NCBI GenBank assembly: GCA_018715105.1
Contig: DVMG01000173.1
Coordinates: 1 to 9,372 of the forward strand
Source: Candidatus Ventricola intestinavium
GTDB taxonomy: Bacteria > Bacillota > Clostridia > Christensenellales > Aristaeellaceae
Direction of reading: 5' to 3'
Length of the DNA: 9,372 nt
In this document: positions 7,440-9,372 of the stretch, in pieces
Position numbering within the stretch: position 1 is the stretch's first letter
Layout of the letters: every line of letters begins with the position of its first letter
Translations under genes and position numbers: made by a program
Notes under the pieces: model-generated
What the model was told of the DNA's origin: nothing
What the model saw: only the letters and a program-made list of their open reading frames with translations
The model's database searches: none

Positions 7440-8681
7440 TCAAAAGAATTGGGAAATAAACATCGGCTTTTTGTAAAAGACAGGAGATGCCCGCTCCGGA
7501 CTGCAAAGCATTTGCACGTCCGGCAGCCAGGGAATATCCTGCACATCATGGCGGCCCAGGAGCAGGCGGGTCAAGCTTTCAATGCCAAGGCGGATATCCG
7601 GCGGATCGTCCGTCCGGGAGACGGCGTTTTCCCGCCCCGGCGCGAAGGCCACGGCAAAGCGGCCGTTGTTGGGAGGGATCTGCGCATCGGCGATCTCCAG
7701 CACCAGGCGGCCCGCACCGCGCATCCGGGCAAGGCGCAGCGCGCGCCCGGCGTTGATCACGCGGGCCATGCCCCGGAGCTGATGCTGGCAGGACACAAAG
7801 CCAAAGCTCCACTCCGGCAGCAGCCCGCTCAGATCGATTTCATCCGGCAGGGTCAGAATCACATGGCTGTGATCTGCCGACAGGCTCAGCAGCAGGGCCA
7901 TCAGCCCCCTGAAGCCTGACGGGCCGGTAAACACAAAACGCAGGCACTCCAGCGCGCGGTCGCCCTCATCCATCACAGGGCGGTAGGTGACATAGCCCTG
8001 CGCGGCGCCGTCCTCGCCGTAATAAACGTATGTGTACTGCCTGTCCGCAAAGGGATGGGCCTCCTGCACCCAGGCATACTCGATTTCCTCACAGCGCACC
8101 ATGCAGTTGTACCGCTCCTGCCAGGGCTGATCCACCTGCCGGATGTCTTTAAGCAGGTTGCAGCCGCGTTCAAGCAGCTTCCAGGAACCGCGGACGGGCC
8201 CTGCCGGGACGCCGCGCAGCGCAATTTTCCAGCGCCGGACCGAGCAGCCCAGCTCATAGCCGAACTTGCGGTAAAAAACGGTGGAAAACGGATACAGATA
8301 GGAGAGGACGGCGCCTTCCTCATGCATCGCGGGAAGCGCGCGCTCAAAGCAGGCGCGGATGCCGCCGTGCCGCCTGTACGGAGGCAGGGTCGCCACGCCG
8401 CCGATGCCCGTCATCGGCACATCATGCCCGTCAAACCGCGCCGTGTAGGGGATGACGGTCATCGTGCTGAGCATGGTGGCATCGTCGTCCGCGAAGGCGG
8501 CCCACTGGCTGTCCCAATAAAGATGCTGGCGGCTTCGGGGGCGCTCACGCACATCGGCGAGCATCTGCTCAGGCGATTTGTCGGCCCCTTCAAGCGCATA
8601 TTCGAAGGCCAGTGCGCAGAATTCCTGGCAGCGTTTATATTCATCCGGACGGATTTTGCGTATGATCACAGGGCATTCCAC
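7440..8681 (-). CDS. Eis-like GNAT N-acetyltransferase
   Basis: A 413-residue cytoplasmic acetyltransferase with the layout of the Eis family: an N-terminal GNAT fold, a second GNAT-like region, and a C-terminal sterol-carrier-like domain. Seen: the acetyl-CoA loop V96-A-T-L-P-P-Y-R-R-H-G-G-I108, then F136-Y137-R-K-F-G-Y142, where Y137 matches the tyrosine acting as general acid in mycobacterial Eis, and a C-terminal phenylalanine (F413) whose carboxylate takes part in catalysis in that family. The length matches the usual 400 or so. ATG at 8681 is used here, but AGGTGG is only 1 nt from it. GTG at 8669 (409 residues, starting M-I-I-R-K) is 8 nt from the same site and could be the true start. 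Eis enzymes acetylate amines such as aminoglycosides; many relatives have no known substrate. It is divergent from the permease gene and upstream of the phosphorylase. Confidence 0.88.
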   Translation of the reverse strand: MECPVIIRKIRPDEYKRCQEFCALAFEYALEGADKSPEQMLADVRERPRSRQHLYWDSQWAAFADDDATMLSTMTVIPYTARFDGHDVPMTGIGGVATLPPYRRHGGIRACFERALPAMHEEGAVLSYLYPFSTVFYRKFGYELGCSVRRWKIALRGVPAGPVRGSWKLLERGCNLLKDIRQVDQPWQERYNCMVRCEEIEYAWVQEAHPFADRQYTYVYYGEDGAAQGYVTYRPVMDEGDRALECLRFVFTGPSGFRGLMALLLSLSADHSHVILTLPDEIDLSGLLPEWSFGFVSCQHQLRGMARVINAGRALRLARMRGAGRLVLEIADAQIPPNNGRFAVAFAPGRENAVSRTDDPPDIRLGIESLTRLLLGRHDVQDIPWLPDVQMLCSPERASPVFYKKPMFISQFF

Positions 8682-8714
8682 CTTTCGCGGCCGGTTATGC
8701 GGGGGGATGTCTTC

Positions 8715-8743
8715 ATCTTATCACAGCCCCTTTCCCAAGACAA
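8715..8743 (-). promoter_or_regulatory. Candidate promoter of the acetyltransferase gene
   Basis: On the minus strand TTGTCT (8743-8738) and TAAGAT (8720-8715) are separated by exactly 17 bp, each matching four of six consensus bases of a sigma-A promoter. Transcription would begin near 8708, giving a leader of about 27-39 nt before the acetyltransferase start. Confidence 0.5.
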
Positions 8744-8748
8744 GGGGC
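8726..8748. promoter_or_regulatory. Inverted repeat over the acetyltransferase promoter (operator candidate)
   Basis: GCCCCTT (8726-8732) and AAGGGGC (8742-8748) form a perfect 7-9-7 inverted repeat that covers the -35 box and most of the spacer of the candidate minus-strand promoter. This is the usual position for a repressor site. It could also be a hairpin with no operator role. The binding protein is unknown. Confidence 0.4.
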
Positions 8749-8827
8749 GTCCTGCCGGAATGGAAGATCCCGCAACCATTGACAACAAATCGCAATAAAA
8801 AACGATGAATTCTCCGTAAGATTTATC

Positions 8828-8833
8828 TATAAT
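8828..8833 (+). promoter_or_regulatory. -10 box of the ABC permease operon promoter
   Basis: A perfect TATAAT lies about 58 bp before the permease start, in an A/T-rich stretch unlike the surrounding DNA. The -35 position (about 8804-8811) has no good match, which suits a promoter that needs an activator such as the YesN-like regulator. CGCAA occurs twice 20 bp apart upstream (8771-8775 and 8791-8795), a weak candidate for activator half-sites. Confidence 0.55.
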
Positions 8834-8890
8834 GAAGGCGGACGGAGACAGAGAAACACCCGCTATAAGGGGACGGAGGAGGTTTTTCAC

Positions 8891-9372
8891 ATGAGCGCAA
8901 AGACTTCGGCGGGCCGCACGCCTGCGAGGGCTATCCCGGCAAGAGCCTCCCGCAGCAGAAAAAACCTGTGGCTGACCACCATGGTTTTGCCGGGCGCGGT
9001 CTGGCTGCTTTTGATCCGCTACCTGCCCATGTATGGGATTCTCATCGCGTTCAAGCGGTATCGGGCCTATAAACCCAACACGTTCTGGAACAACATTGCC
9101 AAGAGCGAATGGGTGGGGCTGAAGAATTTTGAATTCCTCAAATCGCCCGACACGCTGGTGATGCTGCGCAACACGCTGGGCTATAACATTCTGTGGATCC
9201 TCCTGGGGCTCGTCATTTCCGTGGCCTTTGCGGTGATGATGAGCGAGCTGCGCTGCCGCTTTGCCGCCAAGGCCTATCAGACGCTGATGTTCTTCCCATA
9301 CTTCCTGTCCTGGGTGGTGGCCAGCTATTTCGTGCTGGCGTTTCTGGATCCCACGAGCGGCATGATTCCCAC
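8891..9372 (+). CDS. lplB: LplB-type sugar ABC transporter permease (5' part, runs off the window)
   Basis: The first 160 codons of a carbohydrate ABC importer permease of the LplB/YteP class. After a basic N-terminus (about 1-25) comes a first membrane helix (about 27-50) with the class signature L-P-M-Y-G-I-L-I-A-F-K-R-Y, then V74-G-L-K-N-F, then a second helix (about 93-118), and F136-P-Y-F-L-S-W-V starting the next. The ATG at 8891 has GGAGGAGG (8875-8882) 8 nt upstream. In this class the operon usually continues with a second permease and a large solute-binding lipoprotein; both would be beyond the window. The ATPase is often encoded elsewhere. The gene is divergent from the acetyltransferase and is the likely target of the YesMN-like system. 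The frame is open to the window edge. Confidence 0.92.
   Translation, partial: MSAKTSAGRTPARAIPARASRSRKNLWLTTMVLPGAVWLLLIRYLPMYGILIAFKRYRAYKPNTFWNNIAKSEWVGLKNFEFLKSPDTLVMLRNTLGYNILWILLGLVISVAFAVMMSELRCRFAAKAYQTLMFFPYFLSWVVASYFVLAFLDPTSGMIP

Noticed and set aside
7277..7549. N-terminal extension of 91 residues on the phosphorylase
   Set aside because: It overlaps the end of the acetyltransferase gene, has no family match, and the ATG at 7276 has an ideal AAGGAGG site and the family's N-terminal sequence.
8779..8784. TTGACA as -35 box for the permease operon
   Set aside because: It is 43 bp from the TATAAT at 8828, and no -10 lies 16-18 bp after it (ACGATG or similar).
1..9372. CRISPR arrays, tRNA or rRNA genes, transposases, toxin-antitoxin or phage defence genes
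   Set aside because: I looked on both strands and saw no regularly spaced repeats, no RNA gene signatures and no such protein families.

Overview
The window looks like part of a GC-rich Firmicutes (Clostridia-type) chromosome. The reasons are strong GGAGG-type ribosome binding sites before nearly every gene, a DUF2953 protein typical of spore-forming Firmicutes, a YesM/YesN-type two-component system, and an LplB-type sugar permease. The genus cannot be told from the sequence. Most of the window (about 0.93-9.37 kb) is one carbohydrate sensing, uptake and phosphorolysis locus. The left edge (about 1-0.67 kb) holds an unrelated, probably core, gene.

Layout from left to right. A DUF2953 membrane-anchored protein (+, 63-671) faces the sugar locus convergently. 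Between them lies a 260-bp gap holding a 191-bp element bounded by perfect 13-bp inverted repeats. Then, all on the minus strand and listed here in transcription order from right to left: an Eis-like GNAT acetyltransferase (8681-7440), a GH94 family disaccharide phosphorylase (7276-4883), and a tightly packed operon of sensor histidine kinase (4709-2949), extracytoplasmic solute-binding lipoprotein (2946-1741) and AraC-type response regulator (1726-932). At the right edge, divergent from the acetyltransferase, the 5' part of an LplB-type ABC permease starts at 8891 (+) and runs off the window.

Inferred working model. An oligosaccharide is sensed outside the cell by the YesM-like kinase, perhaps with the solute-binding protein encoded between kinase and regulator. 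The YesN-like regulator then activates the divergent ABC transporter operon, whose promoter has a perfect -10 box but no recognisable -35. The imported disaccharide is cleaved by GH94 phosphorolysis to a sugar 1-phosphate and a free sugar, saving ATP. The substrate is not settled by the sequence; the N,N'-diacetylchitobiose phosphorylase-like and cellobiose phosphorylase-like branches are the main candidates. The Eis-like acetyltransferase is an unexpected member.

I see no tRNA, rRNA, CRISPR array, transposase or phage gene. No wholly new system is evident. The features most worth following up are the binding protein inside the two-component operon, the inverted-repeat element, and the divergent regulatory region at 8682-8890.
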